From Pseudomonas sp. SLFW (GTDB taxonomy: Bacteria > Pseudomonadota > Gammaproteobacteria > Pseudomonadales > Pseudomonadaceae): a stretch of DNA of 55,944 nt. The notes beneath the pieces are model-generated. The model saw only the letters and a program-made list of their open reading frames with translations, did no database searches and was not told the DNA's origin. The stretch covers positions 1-55,944 of the forward strand of contig NZ_JAAAKW010000025.1 of NCBI RefSeq assembly GCF_009905615.1. The letters are read 5' to 3'. The first letter of the stretch is position 1, and every line of letters starts with the position of its first letter. The translations under genes were made by a program, and so were the position numbers. This document shows, in pieces, positions 33,605 through 41,714 of the stretch.

Positions 33605-34531
33605 ATGGCTGGCATTCTCGACACGGTAGACCAACGTACACAGCTGGTGGGTGAGAACCGCCTGGAAATTCTCATGTTCCGCCTCGCCGGTCGGCAACTG
33701 TTCGCGATCAACGTGTTCAAGGTGCAGGAAGTGCTGCAACTGCCCAAGCTGACCCTGATGCCGCAGCGCCATCCTTTCGTCTGCGGCGTGGTGAACCTGC
33801 GTGGGCAGACGCTGCCCGTGATCGACCTGTCCCAGGCCATCGGCATGCGTCCGCTGGTGCCGGGGCCATCGAGCACCATCATCGTCACCGAATACAACCG
33901 CTCTGTTCAGGCCTTTCTGGTGGGCGGCGTGGATCGCATCGTCAACATGAACTGGGAAGCCATCCTGCCTCCCCCGAGCAGCGCGGGTCGACAGCATTAC
34001 CTGACCGCCATCAGCAAGGTCGACGACCAGTTGGTCGAAATCATCGACGTCGAGAAAGTGCTCGCGGAGATCGTGCCGTACAACGCCAAGGTCTCCCGCG
34101 ACAAGCTCGAAGACCCGGTGCTTGCCCGGGCACGCGGTCGTGAAGTCTTGCTGGTGGACGACTCCAACGTCGCGCTCTCCCAGTTGCGCGATACCCTCGG
34201 CCAGCTCGGTGTGAAGATGCACGTCGCCAGCGACGGTCTCAAGGCCCTGAACATGCTCAAAGGCTGGGCGGACACTGGCGAGGTCATGACCGACAAATTG
34301 CTGATGGTGTTCACCGACGCCGAAATGCCGGAAATGGACGGCTACCGGCTGACCACCGAAATCCGCAACGACCCGCGCCTGCGCGGCCTGTATGTCGTGT
34401 TGCACACGTCGCTGTCGGGCAGTTTCAACGAGTCGATGGTGAAGAAGGTCGGCTGCGACAACTTCCTCTCCAAATTCCAGCCGGACAAGCTGGTGGACGT
34501 CGTGCGCGAGCGGCTGATGCTCGACAACTGA
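33605..34531 (+). CDS. cheV: Chemotaxis coupling protein CheV
   Basis: A 308-residue cytoplasmic protein with an N-terminal CheW-like domain (about 12-160: LMFRLAGRQLFAINVFKVQE, VCGVVNLRGQTLPVIDLSQA) and a C-terminal receiver domain (about 175-300). Receiver residues are the acidic pair in VLLVDDSNVALSQL, phosphoacceptor D238 in VFTDAEMPEMDG and a Lys near 284 (SKFQPDKL). CheV couples chemoreceptors to CheA and adjusts adaptation by its phosphorylation. It starts at 33605 with AGGAG upstream, sits behind a sigma-28 promoter and is followed by an intrinsic terminator, so it is monocistronic. Confidence 0.94.
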   Translation: MAGILDTVDQRTQLVGENRLEILMFRLAGRQLFAINVFKVQEVLQLPKLTLMPQRHPFVCGVVNLRGQTLPVIDLSQAIGMRPLVPGPSSTIIVTEYNRSVQAFLVGGVDRIVNMNWEAILPPPSSAGRQHYLTAISKVDDQLVEIIDVEKVLAEIVPYNAKVSRDKLEDPVLARARGREVLLVDDSNVALSQLRDTLGQLGVKMHVASDGLKALNMLKGWADTGEVMTDKLLMVFTDAEMPEMDGYRLTTEIRNDPRLRGLYVVLHTSLSGSFNESMVKKVGCDNFLSKFQPDKLVDVVRERLMLDN

Positions 34532-34551
34532 CGGCGTCTCGACCCTTTTCC

Positions 34552-34580
34552 AGCCCCTTGCTGTATGGAGGGGCTTTTTT
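34552..34580 (+). terminator. Rho-independent terminator of cheV
   Basis: AGCCCCT and AGGGGCT form a perfect 7-bp stem with a 10-nt loop, followed by a run of T residues to 34580. It begins 20 bp after the cheV stop. Confidence 0.85.
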
Positions 34581-34654
34581 GCATCTGTAGGGTTCGCGCA
34601 GGCGATGGCTCGTATAAAGTGAGGCCTTTCCCGCCCAGTCATAAGGACGCGTTT

Positions 34655-35464
34655 ATGCTGCACCTCAGCGCGCTGTACCGTTACCCCCTCAAATCCTGCA
34701 AGGCCGAGCCGTTGCAGCAGGCCGGTTTCGACGAATTGGGGCTGACGGGGGACCGACGCTGGATGCTGGTGGACGAAGTCAGTGGGCGATTCTTCACTCA
34801 ACGTGCGCTGCCGCACATGTCGCAGCTTTCGGTGCTGTGGAACGAGGCCGGCGGAGTCACCCTGTCAGCGCCGGGTGTCCAGGCGCTGAACGTCGCCTTG
34901 CCGGACAACGTCGAGGACAGCTTGCGCGGCGTCACAGTCTGGCGCGACACCTTGCGCGTGCCCGATGCGGGGGACGAAGCGGCGCGGTGGGTCAGCGAGT
35001 TCATCGGCAAGCCGACACGCATGGTGCACATTCCCAAGGAGCGCGCCCGCTGGCTGCCGTCCGGCTATGGCACGGTCGATGACAAGGTCGGCTTCGCCGA
35101 CGGTTTCCCGCTGCTGCTGATCGGTCAGGCGTCCCTGGATGACTTGTCGAGCAAGATTGGTCGTCCGCAGGAAATGCTGCGTTTTCGTCCCAATCTTGTC
35201 GTGGAAGGCGCTGAGGCTTTTGCTGAAGACGGCTGGAAGCGCATTCGCATCGGCGACATGGAATTCCGTCTGCTTAAAGGCTGTTCGCGCTGCATCCTGA
35301 CCACCATCGATCCTGCCACTGGGGAGCGCAGCGACGACCGCGAGCCGCTGAGCACGCTCAAGACGTATCGCGAGAAAGAGGGTGAGGTGTGGTTCGGGCA
35401 GAACATGGTCAACGACGGCCCGGGTGTTGTTGAGGTGGGCATGGAAGTCGAAGTGTTGGAGTGA
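34655..35464 (+). CDS. MOSC domain protein (YcbX-like)
   Basis: A 269-residue protein with an N-terminal MOSC beta-barrel (HLSALYRYPLKSCKAEPL, GLTGDRRWMLVD; about 1-95) and a C-terminal MOSC domain (about 110-265). The second has GFADGFPLLLIGQASLDDL, RFRPNLVVEGAEAFAEDGW and the Cys pair KGCSRCILTTID. MOSC proteins bind molybdenum cofactor or carry sulfur through a conserved Cys; YcbX relatives reduce N-hydroxylated compounds. The start at 34655 has AAGGA upstream; the frame open from 34565 overlaps the cheV terminator. It lacks the ferredoxin domain found in full-length E. coli YcbX. Confidence 0.9.
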   Translation: MLHLSALYRYPLKSCKAEPLQQAGFDELGLTGDRRWMLVDEVSGRFFTQRALPHMSQLSVLWNEAGGVTLSAPGVQALNVALPDNVEDSLRGVTVWRDTLRVPDAGDEAARWVSEFIGKPTRMVHIPKERARWLPSGYGTVDDKVGFADGFPLLLIGQASLDDLSSKIGRPQEMLRFRPNLVVEGAEAFAEDGWKRIRIGDMEFRLLKGCSRCILTTIDPATGERSDDREPLSTLKTYREKEGEVWFGQNMVNDGPGVVEVGMEVEVLE

Positions 35465-35510
35465 GGGCTGCAACACGCGCCCGTGAATCCCATGGGGTGA
35501 GCTGACCGCA

Positions 35511-35558
35511 GACGCCAGCCATCTGGCGCCTGCGAAGAGGGCGAATGTCTACGCCCTC
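35511..35558. terminator. Two consecutive hairpins between convergent MOSC and DUF883 genes
   Basis: CGCCAG/CTGGCG (35513-35528, 4-nt loop) and GAGGGCG/CGCCCTC (35537-35558, 8-nt loop) are perfect stems in the 126-bp gap between two converging genes. Neither is followed by a T-run, so they may block transcription only partly or act as mRNA 3' ends. Confidence 0.35.
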
Positions 35559-35590
35559 CCGATTTACGTCCTACGAAACTGCGCAGCGGC

Positions 35591-35908
35591 TTAGCGACGA
35601 CCGAGCAGCAGGCCGACCACCAGGCCGAAACCGGCAGACACGGCAACGGTCTGCCACGGGTGGCCACCGATATAAGTCTCGGTCGCTTGCACGGCAGGCT
35701 TGGTCTTGTCACGAACGCTGCCGAGGGAATCCACGGCCTGTTTGAGTTTCAGGCTCAGTTGAGCGCGTACGGTTTCTGCCTCTTCGCCGACCAGCGAAGC
35801 GCTGTCCTTGAGCAGTTTGTCGGACTCTTCAATAAGGGCCGCCAATTCGCTGAATGCTTGATCCTGGATCTGTTCGGCGGCGTTTTGGGCAGCAGTTTTA
35901 CGAGCCAT
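35591..35908 (-). CDS. DUF883 (ElaB/YqjD-type) ribosome- or membrane-associated protein
   Basis: A 105-residue protein. A long amphipathic, coiled-coil-prone helix (about 5-75, AAEQIQDQAFSELAALIEES and following) precedes a C-terminal transmembrane helix of the GHPWQTVAVSAGFGLVVGLL type ending in GRR, the signature of the ElaB/YqjD/DUF883 family. In E. coli such tail-anchored proteins tether ribosomes to the inner membrane in stationary phase. Start at 35908 has AAAGGAA upstream; the longer open frame to 36022 is not used. Divergent from the small gene at 36101. Confidence 0.9.
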   Translation of the reverse strand: MARKTAAQNAAEQIQDQAFSELAALIEESDKLLKDSASLVGEEAETVRAQLSLKLKQAVDSLGSVRDKTKPAVQATETYIGGHPWQTVAVSAGFGLVVGLLLGRR

Positions 35909-36100
35909 GGCAAATTTCCTTTCAGTTGATGATGGCAGTGAGCAATGGAGTCGCGAGGGCCGGAAAAAGTTGCAGCGTATTTCCGGCGCGGCGCAAAAAG
36001 TGCGACGAATGTGATCGGGCATCGGCCGTGGCGGGTGTAAGATGCTGACGCTTTTTGAGCCAATGTCCGGCTCCCGTTTTTGAACACAGAGGTAACCGTC

Positions 36101-36358
36101 ATGAGTTTCAACCTGGCCAACAAGACCCTTACCGAACGCGCTGAAATCGAGGACGAAAAATCCCGTCTTTTCGACTTGTGGCAGAGCAATCTGGGCAAGG
36201 CCAAAGGCGAAGCCGCCCGGTTGATGGGTGAGCGCGCCAAACGCAAGGGCAAGTGGTCGGAGTGGGTGCGTTCCGAACTCGACGCCATGTCACCTCCCGA
36301 GTACGCCAACATGGTGCGCGCCGAAGTCAACCGACTGGTCGCCGCTGCACGGGCCTGA
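36101..36358 (+). CDS. Small conserved hypothetical protein
   Basis: An 85-residue soluble, highly charged protein (SFNLANKTLTERAEIEDEKS, then AARLMGERAKRKGKWSEWV). No signal peptide or membrane segment is seen; secondary structure looks all helical. The ATG at 36101 has AGAGG 8-12 nt upstream; an in-frame ATG at 36080 would put extra residues before it and is less likely. It is divergent from the DUF883 gene. I do not recognise a characterised family; composition and size suggest a nucleic-acid- or ribosome-associated protein, which is a guess. Confidence 0.8.
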   Translation: MSFNLANKTLTERAEIEDEKSRLFDLWQSNLGKAKGEAARLMGERAKRKGKWSEWVRSELDAMSPPEYANMVRAEVNRLVAAARA

Positions 36359-36496
36359 TGCCCATCTACGCCTGATATAAGCGCCGCTGAAGGCTGCCAT
36401 AAGCACTATTCGTTTTTATTGATACCCCGAACTTCCTAGACTCACTCCATCGCAACGGCAGGCGCTTCGTCCTGCCGATTTCAGTGGAGATATGGC

Positions 36497-37798
36497 ATGT
36501 CGAAGAATCAGGAAACAGCGTTCTGGCAAAAAGCGCAGCGGCATTTGATCCGCTACGGCGGCACATTTGAGTCGCGGATCATCGAGCGGGCACAAGGCAG
36601 CTTCGTCTACGACGCCGACCAACAACCGATTCTGGATTTCACATCAGGGCAGATGAGCTCGCTGCTGGGCCACGGCCATCCGGACATCTGCGACGTGGTG
36701 CAACACCACGTCCGCAACCTTGACCACCTGTTCAGCGGCATGCTGACCCGTCCGGTGGTCGATCTGGCCCACGCGCTGTCCGAAACCTTGCCGCCGAGCC
36801 TGTCCCGTAGCATGTTCCTCAGCACCGGCGGCGAGGCGAACGAAGCCGCGATCAAAATGGCCAAGCTGGCCACCGGTAACTATGAAATCGTCGGTTTCGC
36901 GCAATCCTGGCATGGCATGACCGGTGGCGCGGCTTCTGCGACTTACAGCGCCGGTCGCAAGGGCTACGGCCCGGCTGCCGTGGGGTCGCTGGCGATTCCG
37001 GCGCCATACCCGTACCGCCCGCGTTTCGAAAAGAATGGCGAGATCGACTGGCAAGGCGAGCTCGACTACGGCTTCGACCTGATCGACCGCCAGTCCAGCG
37101 GCAGCCTCGCCGCGTTCATCGCCGAGCCGATCCTCAGCTCTGGTGGCCTGATCGACCTGCCGCTGGGCTACCTGGCCGCGCTCAAGCGCAAGTGCGAAGA
37201 GCGCGGCATGCTGCTGATCCTCGACGAAGCACAGACCGGCGTGGGGCGCACCGGCCTGATGTACGCCTTCGAGCGCGACGGCGTGGTGCCGGACATTCTC
37301 ACCTTGTCGAAAACCCTGGGGGCGGGCTTGCCGCTGTCGGCGGTCATTACCAGTCCCGCCATCGAAGACCTCTGCCACGAGCGCGGCTTCCTGTTCTACA
37401 CCACCCACGTTTCCGATCCGCTGCCCGCTGCCGTGGGCCTGAAAGTGCTGGAAGTGGTGCAGCGTGACGGCCTGGTCGAGCGGGCGAAGGTGGCTGGCGC
37501 CTACCTGGAAAAAGGCCTGCGCCGTTTGCAGGAGCGCTTCGACTGGATAGGCGATGTGCGCGGCCGGGGTCTGTTGCTCGGCATGGAAATCGTCAGCGAC
37601 CGCACGAGCAAATCGCCGGCCTCCGACCTCGGCGCTGCCATCACCCGGGAATGCATGAAGCTGGGGTTGAGCATGAACATCGTGCAGCTGCCGGGCATGG
37701 GCGGGGTGTTCCGTATTGCGCCGCCCTTGACTGTGAGCGACAGCGAGATCGATCTGGGGCTGGACCTGCTCGGCAAGGCCATCGCGGCGGCGCAGTGA
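36497..37798 (+). CDS. dgdA: 2,2-dialkylglycine decarboxylase (PLP-dependent, class III aminotransferase fold)
   Basis: A 433-residue PLP enzyme, exactly the length of the Burkholderia cepacia enzyme, which decarboxylates 2-aminoisobutyrate or isovaline to a ketone and then transaminates pyruvate. Key residues sit at the same numbers: Q52 (FTSGQMS), W138 (AQSWHGM), D243 (LILDEAQTG), PLP-Lys K272 (TLSKTLGAG) and an Arg in GGVFRIAPPL near 406. The start at 36497 has GTGGAGA upstream. No dgdR-type LysR gene is next to it. It is followed by a control region with a sigma-54 promoter for the HAD gene. The call is strong, though activity on other alpha,alpha-disubstituted amino acids is possible. 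Confidence 0.92.
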   Translation: MSKNQETAFWQKAQRHLIRYGGTFESRIIERAQGSFVYDADQQPILDFTSGQMSSLLGHGHPDICDVVQHHVRNLDHLFSGMLTRPVVDLAHALSETLPPSLSRSMFLSTGGEANEAAIKMAKLATGNYEIVGFAQSWHGMTGGAASATYSAGRKGYGPAAVGSLAIPAPYPYRPRFEKNGEIDWQGELDYGFDLIDRQSSGSLAAFIAEPILSSGGLIDLPLGYLAALKRKCEERGMLLILDEAQTGVGRTGLMYAFERDGVVPDILTLSKTLGAGLPLSAVITSPAIEDLCHERGFLFYTTHVSDPLPAAVGLKVLEVVQRDGLVERAKVAGAYLEKGLRRLQERFDWIGDVRGRGLLLGMEIVSDRTSKSPASDLGAAITRECMKLGLSMNIVQLPGMGGVFRIAPPLTVSDSEIDLGLDLLGKAIAAAQ

Positions 37799-37830
37799 TC
37801 AGCCGTGGGCGTGATCTGCCCCTGTACAGA

Positions 37831-37857
37831 AAATGAACGTTAATAAAATTGTCACTG
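37831..37857 (-). promoter_or_regulatory. Candidate enhancer (activator-binding) element upstream of the HAD sigma-54 promoter
   Basis: Read on the minus strand this 27-bp AT-rich element shares 20 positions with 39002-39028, including CAAT-N3-ATTAACGTT-N-ATT. Its core is centred about 120 bp upstream of the -24 GG of the HAD promoter, a usual distance for sigma-54 activator binding. Confidence 0.45.
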
Positions 37858-37958
37858 TAAGAAATGAATACGGTTGAGTCGGGCTCTGCGTTCATATTTT
37901 TGCGCTCCGTGGCGAGATTGCCGCACGCTACCGCGCGATTGTTCGACGCTTTGGGCGA

Positions 37959-37974
37959 TGGCACCTGTCTTGCA
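37959..37974 (+). promoter_or_regulatory. Sigma-54 (RpoN) promoter of the HAD hydrolase gene
   Basis: TGGCACCTGTCTTGCA matches the consensus TGGCAC-N5-TTGCA at every fixed position, with GG and GC separated by the required 10 bp. Transcription would start near 37985, giving a leader of about 60 nt before the ATG at 38048. Confidence 0.8.
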
Positions 37975-38047
37975 CCCCGGACGCAACGCCTGGGGTCCGG
38001 GCGTTGATGACAAATCCGGTTGAACACTCATAACAAGGGTCAATGAC

Positions 38048-38743
38048 ATGCGAACATTCAAGGCAATCACGTTCGACTTCTGGGGAACGCTGGTCGATGT
38101 GGACACCAGTGGCGAGGCGGGCGTGGCGGCTGTGCTTGCCCAAAGCGGCGTCACTCCCGGCATGACGGCGAAAGAGCTGTATTTCAAATGGGACGATGCA
38201 ACCGTACGCCGTTATCGGTCGGGCACGTGGCGACCTTATTTCGACTTTGCACTGCTGGGGCTGCAAGACGTGTTGCAACCCTTGGGTTTCGATGCAGGAC
38301 CGGAGCGCTGGGCGGCACTCACTGAGACGCTGCTGAGCACGATGACGGGGGAGGCACGGCCACACCCTGAAGTGCCTGCGATCATTGCGGTGCTGAAAGA
38401 GAAATACCCGCTGATGCCGATCACCAACATGGACAATCGGCTGTTCGATCTGAACCCGTTTCGGTCCGAATTCGCTCAGGTCACCACAGCGGAAGAAGCC
38501 AGGGCATTTAAGCCGTCGGCGTTCATTTTTCAGCGGGCAATCGAGAAGCTTGGCGTACCGGCGGATCAGATTCTGCACGTGTCGCTGTCGCAGTTCGCCG
38601 ACCTGGAAGGCGCGATGCCGATGGGAATGCAGGTGGCCTGGATCAATCGGTACGGCCATCCATTGGGCCAGTTCACGCCGAAGCCGTTGTATGAGTTTTC
38701 CGATCTGTCCGGGCTGAAAGGTGTGCTCGCAGGGGATTGGTAA
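38048..38743 (+). CDS. HAD superfamily hydrolase, 2-haloacid dehalogenase-like
   Basis: A 231-residue cytosolic HAD protein. Motif I is ITFDFWGTLVD: nucleophile D10 with W12 in place of the second Asp of HAD phosphatases. This is the pattern (D-x-Y/W-G-T) of 2-haloacid dehalogenases, whose nucleophile is also residue 10 in Pseudomonas L-DEX. Motif II is PITNMDN (T126), motif III ARAFKPSAF (K155), motif IV HVSLSQFADLEGA (D185). The halide-ejecting Arg of L-DEX (R41) has no clear counterpart; a Thr aligns there. So dehalogenation is possible but unproven, and another hydrolysis is equally open. It is a single gene behind a consensus sigma-54 promoter. Confidence 0.82.
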   Translation: MRTFKAITFDFWGTLVDVDTSGEAGVAAVLAQSGVTPGMTAKELYFKWDDATVRRYRSGTWRPYFDFALLGLQDVLQPLGFDAGPERWAALTETLLSTMTGEARPHPEVPAIIAVLKEKYPLMPITNMDNRLFDLNPFRSEFAQVTTAEEARAFKPSAFIFQRAIEKLGVPADQILHVSLSQFADLEGAMPMGMQVAWINRYGHPLGQFTPKPLYEFSDLSGLKGVLAGDW

Positions 38744-38827
38744 GGGATGATGCCGTGCCGGGCTGCATTCCCCCTGAAGCAGTCCGCTAAGGTCACGCAC
38801 CTGTTTGCGCCTGCGAGCACTCATTCC

Positions 38828-38914
38828 TGTGGCAGCGAATTCATTCGCGAAGGGGCGTACAGCCCCTACACCCTCGGCGCCATAACCCTTTTCGCGAATA
38901 AATTCGCTCTACAC
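38828..38914. repeat. Pair of inverted REP elements after the HAD gene
   Basis: A REP copy (GGCAGCGAATTCATTCGCGA type, 38828-38855) and an inverted copy (TTCGCGAATAAATTCGCTC type, 38889-38914) are separated by 33 bp, a BIME-like hairpin pair. They lie between the HAD stop and the control region of the next operon and may protect or terminate the HAD transcript. Confidence 0.8.
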
Positions 38915-39001
38915 GTTTCGTGTACGGCGTTCTCAACCTTCGCGCGCCCTCATTTTCTATACGGCAATAAAACCGCCCACTTTCGCTGTAAAAAATCCAA
39001 A

Positions 39002-39028
39002 CACTGTCAATAAAATTAACGTTAATTA
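39002..39028 (+). promoter_or_regulatory. Candidate enhancer (activator-binding) element upstream of the thioesterase operon
   Basis: It contains the perfect 14-bp palindrome AATTAACGTTAATT (39014-39027) and shares 20 of 27 positions with the inverted element at 37831-37857. Its core is about 91 bp upstream of the -24 GG of the operon promoter. Together the two sites are candidates for binding by the activator encoded at 46765. Confidence 0.5.
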
Positions 39029-39109
39029 TAAATACAAACGCTGCTGTCCTATTCCCATTCGCCTCAAAATAATCCTGCACTTTCAATCAGTTATAAGCTT
39101 AAAACCAAC

Positions 39110-39125
39110 TGGCATCCTCCTTGCT
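39110..39125 (+). promoter_or_regulatory. Sigma-54 (RpoN) promoter of the thioesterase-ligase-ABC transporter operon
   Basis: TGGCATCCTCCTTGCT has TGGCA and TTGC with exact -24/-12 spacing. The predicted start is near 39136, about 23 nt before the ATG at 39159. The last gene of the operon encodes a sigma-54 activator. Confidence 0.8.
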
Positions 39126-39158
39126 CTTTGTCAATGACATTACCAAGAGAGGTGAATC

Positions 39159-39572
39159 ATGCCGATTGAAAAAGATTCGACCCACTGCGTCGACACACTC
39201 GTGACGTCGAACATGACCGCCCGTGCTTTCGCGACCCGGCCGGGGGAGAACTATCCCGCTGTATTAAGCACTCCGTTTTTGATCAGCGAACTGGAACGCG
39301 TGGCTGCCGACATGCTGGCGCCGCTGTTAGGCGAAGGCAAAGTGTCAGTGGGCGTCTCGGTCCACCTCGAACACCTGGCCCCGACTCCCGTGGGTTCCAA
39401 ACTTCGCTCACACGCCCGTTTCACCGGGCAGGAAGGGAAACTGTTCTGGTTCGAGGTCTGGTCCGAAGACCCTGCCGGGCCGGTCGGACGGGGCAGACAC
39501 GCTCGCGCCATCGTTGATCTTTCCGCCATCGAAACACGTGCCGCTGCACGCGGCGCTTCCACGATCCAATAA
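39159..39572 (+). CDS. FlK-like hotdog-fold acyl-CoA thioesterase
   Basis: A 137-residue single hotdog domain. Aligned by eye to fluoroacetyl-CoA thioesterase FlK of Streptomyces cattleya, the catalytic T42/E50/H76 are matched by T38 (VLSTPFL), E46 (SELERVA) and H72 (HLEHLAPTP) with unchanged spacing. The lid residues are not: F36 becomes Y32 and F33 becomes G29, so fluoroacetyl-CoA selectivity cannot be assumed. It presumably hydrolyses an acyl-CoA made by the ligase encoded next. First gene behind the sigma-54 promoter; start 39159 has AGAGAGGTG upstream; the ligase follows after 14 bp. Confidence 0.85.
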   Translation: MPIEKDSTHCVDTLVTSNMTARAFATRPGENYPAVLSTPFLISELERVAADMLAPLLGEGKVSVGVSVHLEHLAPTPVGSKLRSHARFTGQEGKLFWFEVWSEDPAGPVGRGRHARAIVDLSAIETRAAARGASTIQ

Positions 39573-39586
39573 TAAGGATGCCTTTC

Positions 39587-40903
39587 ATGCCTCTCGATTT
39601 ACTGCACCCGGAATTTGAAACGTTGCCCGATCACGCCATTCGCCATTTGCAAGATGGCTTGTGGAAACATCAGTGGAACTACGTGCGCAATACTTCGGCT
39701 TTTTATAAAGAGAAGTTGGGCGCGTTAGTTGATCGCACGTTCACACTCGATGACCTGGAAAGTCTGCCGTTTACTGAAAAGGAAGAAGTACGCCGCAGCC
39801 AGGAACTGAGTTATCCGTTCGGCACGTACATCGCGTGTGGCAACGATAAGGTGGTGCGCGTCCATCGCACGTCCGGCACCACCGGCAAGCCATTGCAACT
39901 GGCCAACAGTCGACGCGACGTGGACTTGATTTCCGTCGTCGGCGGCCGTGCGCAATATTCCGCGGGCCTGCGACCTTCCGACCGCGTCGTGCACTGCCTG
40001 AATTACTGCCAGTGGACCGGTGGCGTCACCGACCACATGACCCTCGAAGAAGCGGGTGCAGCGGTAGTTCCGTTCGGCGTCGGCAACACCAGGCTGCTGC
40101 TGGACACCATCAAGGACCTCAGCGTCACGGCCATCTCCTGCACGCCTTCGTATCCGGCGCTGCTGGAAAAACTCCTGCGCGCGGAAGGCAAGAACCCACG
40201 GGACCTCAAGTTGCGGGTGGGCCTCTTCGGTGGCGAAGCGGGGCTCGACAACATCGAATTCCGTCAGTCGATGGAAGACGTCTGGGGCTTCAGCGTGCGT
40301 AACGCAAATTACGGCATGTCTGAAGTGCTCAGCAACTTTGCCAGCCAGTGCGAACACACCCATGACCTGCACTTCCACGGCGCCGATGCGTTGTTCATCG
40401 AGATCCTCGATGCACAGAACCGCAGCCAGCCGATTCGCGAAGGCACCACCGGCGAACTGGTCTGCACCCACCTGGCAAAAGAGTGCCAGCCGCTGATCCG
40501 CTTCAAGACCCGCGATGTGATCACCGTGACCGGCACCGGGCCCTGCGACTGCGGGCGCACCGGGTTCCGTTTCCGTGTCACGGGTCGCACCGACGACATG
40601 TTCAACGTGCGCGGCATCAACATTTTTCCGAGCGCGGTGCAAAAGGCCATTTTCAGTCGGCCCGATCTGGCGTCCGGTCAGTTCCGCATCGTGCTGGAAG
40701 GCGCAGGCCCCTGGGACCGCATTCGGGTCAAGGCCGAAGCGGCGGCGGGTGTCGGGGAAGAGTCCTGGGAGTACGCCCGCAGGTCGCTTGAAGAGGCGAT
40801 CCGCACCTTCGCCGGAGCGACGGCCGAAGTGACCATTTTGCCGATCGACAGCCTGCCGCGCACCGATGGCAAAACCGCCCTGATCGAGAGGAAGCCCGCA
40901 TGA
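39587..40903 (+). CDS. PaaK-like (phenylacetate-CoA ligase family) acyl-CoA ligase
   Basis: A 438-residue AMP-forming ligase of the ANL superfamily, close to PaaK in size. Motifs in order: phosphate loop VHRTSGTTGKPLQL (about 90), HCLNYCQWTGG, FGGEAG, YGMSEV (A5 region), LIRFKTRDV, and GRTDDMFNVRGINIFPSAV (hinge and Lys-bearing C-terminal domain start). CDCGRTG is typical of PaaK relatives. I start at the ATG at 39587, with AAGGA 7 nt upstream; the ATG at 39578 overlaps that ribosome-binding site. It makes a CoA thioester from an unknown, probably aromatic or small organic acid. The stop overlaps the hydratase start (ATGA). Confidence 0.9.
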   Translation: MPLDLLHPEFETLPDHAIRHLQDGLWKHQWNYVRNTSAFYKEKLGALVDRTFTLDDLESLPFTEKEEVRRSQELSYPFGTYIACGNDKVVRVHRTSGTTGKPLQLANSRRDVDLISVVGGRAQYSAGLRPSDRVVHCLNYCQWTGGVTDHMTLEEAGAAVVPFGVGNTRLLLDTIKDLSVTAISCTPSYPALLEKLLRAEGKNPRDLKLRVGLFGGEAGLDNIEFRQSMEDVWGFSVRNANYGMSEVLSNFASQCEHTHDLHFHGADALFIEILDAQNRSQPIREGTTGELVCTHLAKECQPLIRFKTRDVITVTGTGPCDCGRTGFRFRVTGRTDDMFNVRGINIFPSAVQKAIFSRPDLASGQFRIVLEGAGPWDRIRVKAEAAAGVGEESWEYARRSLEEAIRTFAGATAEVTILPIDSLPRTDGKTALIERKPA

Positions 40904-41661
40904 GTTATGCACTCTACAAGCGCCAGGGCGCCATTGGCATCGTGACCCTGAACCGTCCCGAGCGCCTGAATGCGATCAGCGGCGAGTTGCTGTCGGCGTT
41001 CTCCGCCGCGCTGAACGCCGCCATCGACGATGCCGAGGCCGCCGTCATTCTGCTGCACGGCGAAGGCCGCGCGTTTTGCTCCGGTGATGACCTCAAAGAG
41101 TTCGACATTCAGAGCAAGAACGACGCCTCGATCAAGGCGCACATCAGCGCGATCCAGGAAATCACCCACCTGCTGATGGGCTGCGACAAACCCGTGGTCG
41201 GCGCGCTGCACGGCTATGCCGTCGGTGGCGGGTTCGAGTGGCTGTTGAATTGCGACCTCGTCGTTGCCGCCGAGAACCTGGTGGCGTTTTTTCCCGAGAT
41301 GGACTGGGGCCAGTTCGTCACGGGCGGCGTGACCCATTTGTTGCCCCAGTCCATCGGCTATCAGCGGGCCATGGAGTTGTTGCTGCTGGGCGAGCGGCAA
41401 TCCGCCGAGCAGTTGTTGCGCAATGGCCTGGTGAACCGGGTCGTCGCGCTGGAGGAAACGTACGACGTCGCATTCGGGCTGGCGGAGAAGATTGCGGCGA
41501 AGTCACGGTTCTCGGTTTCCCGTCTGAAAACGCTCATCAACCAAGGGCTGGGCGCTTCGTTGTGGCGGGCAGTCGAGTTGGAGCAGGAGGTCACGATCGA
41601 AGCGTTCAGTCAGCCGGGGGCGGCGGAGCGGGTGGCAGGTTTCATCACCCGGAAAAAGTGA
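40900..41661 (+). CDS. Enoyl-CoA hydratase/isomerase (crotonase) family protein
   Basis: A 253-residue crotonase. The oxyanion-hole loop is GRAFCSGDDLKEF (about 60) and the second loop GYAVGGGFEWLLNCDLV (about 106). Both acid/base glutamates of true enoyl-CoA hydratases are present (GGGFE and FFPEMDWG), so hydratase activity is likely. The ATG overlaps the ligase stop by 4 bp, implying sequential action on the CoA ester made by the ligase. A 53-bp gap precedes the solute-binding protein gene. The natural substrate is not evident. Confidence 0.9.
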   Translation: MSYALYKRQGAIGIVTLNRPERLNAISGELLSAFSAALNAAIDDAEAAVILLHGEGRAFCSGDDLKEFDIQSKNDASIKAHISAIQEITHLLMGCDKPVVGALHGYAVGGGFEWLLNCDLVVAAENLVAFFPEMDWGQFVTGGVTHLLPQSIGYQRAMELLLLGERQSAEQLLRNGLVNRVVALEETYDVAFGLAEKIAAKSRFSVSRLKTLINQGLGASLWRAVELEQEVTIEAFSQPGAAERVAGFITRKK

Positions 41662-41714
41662 ACCCAACCTAACGATGCATAGACGGCAATCACGAATAGA
41701 AGGGGAACAGTAAG

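Noticed and set aside
38039..39139. Shared TCAATGACAT words near the HAD start (38039-38049) and the thioesterase promoter (39129-39139, part of the palindrome TGTCAATGACA)
   Set aside because: They sit at different positions relative to the two sigma-54 promoters and one overlaps a start codon, so a common operator is unlikely.
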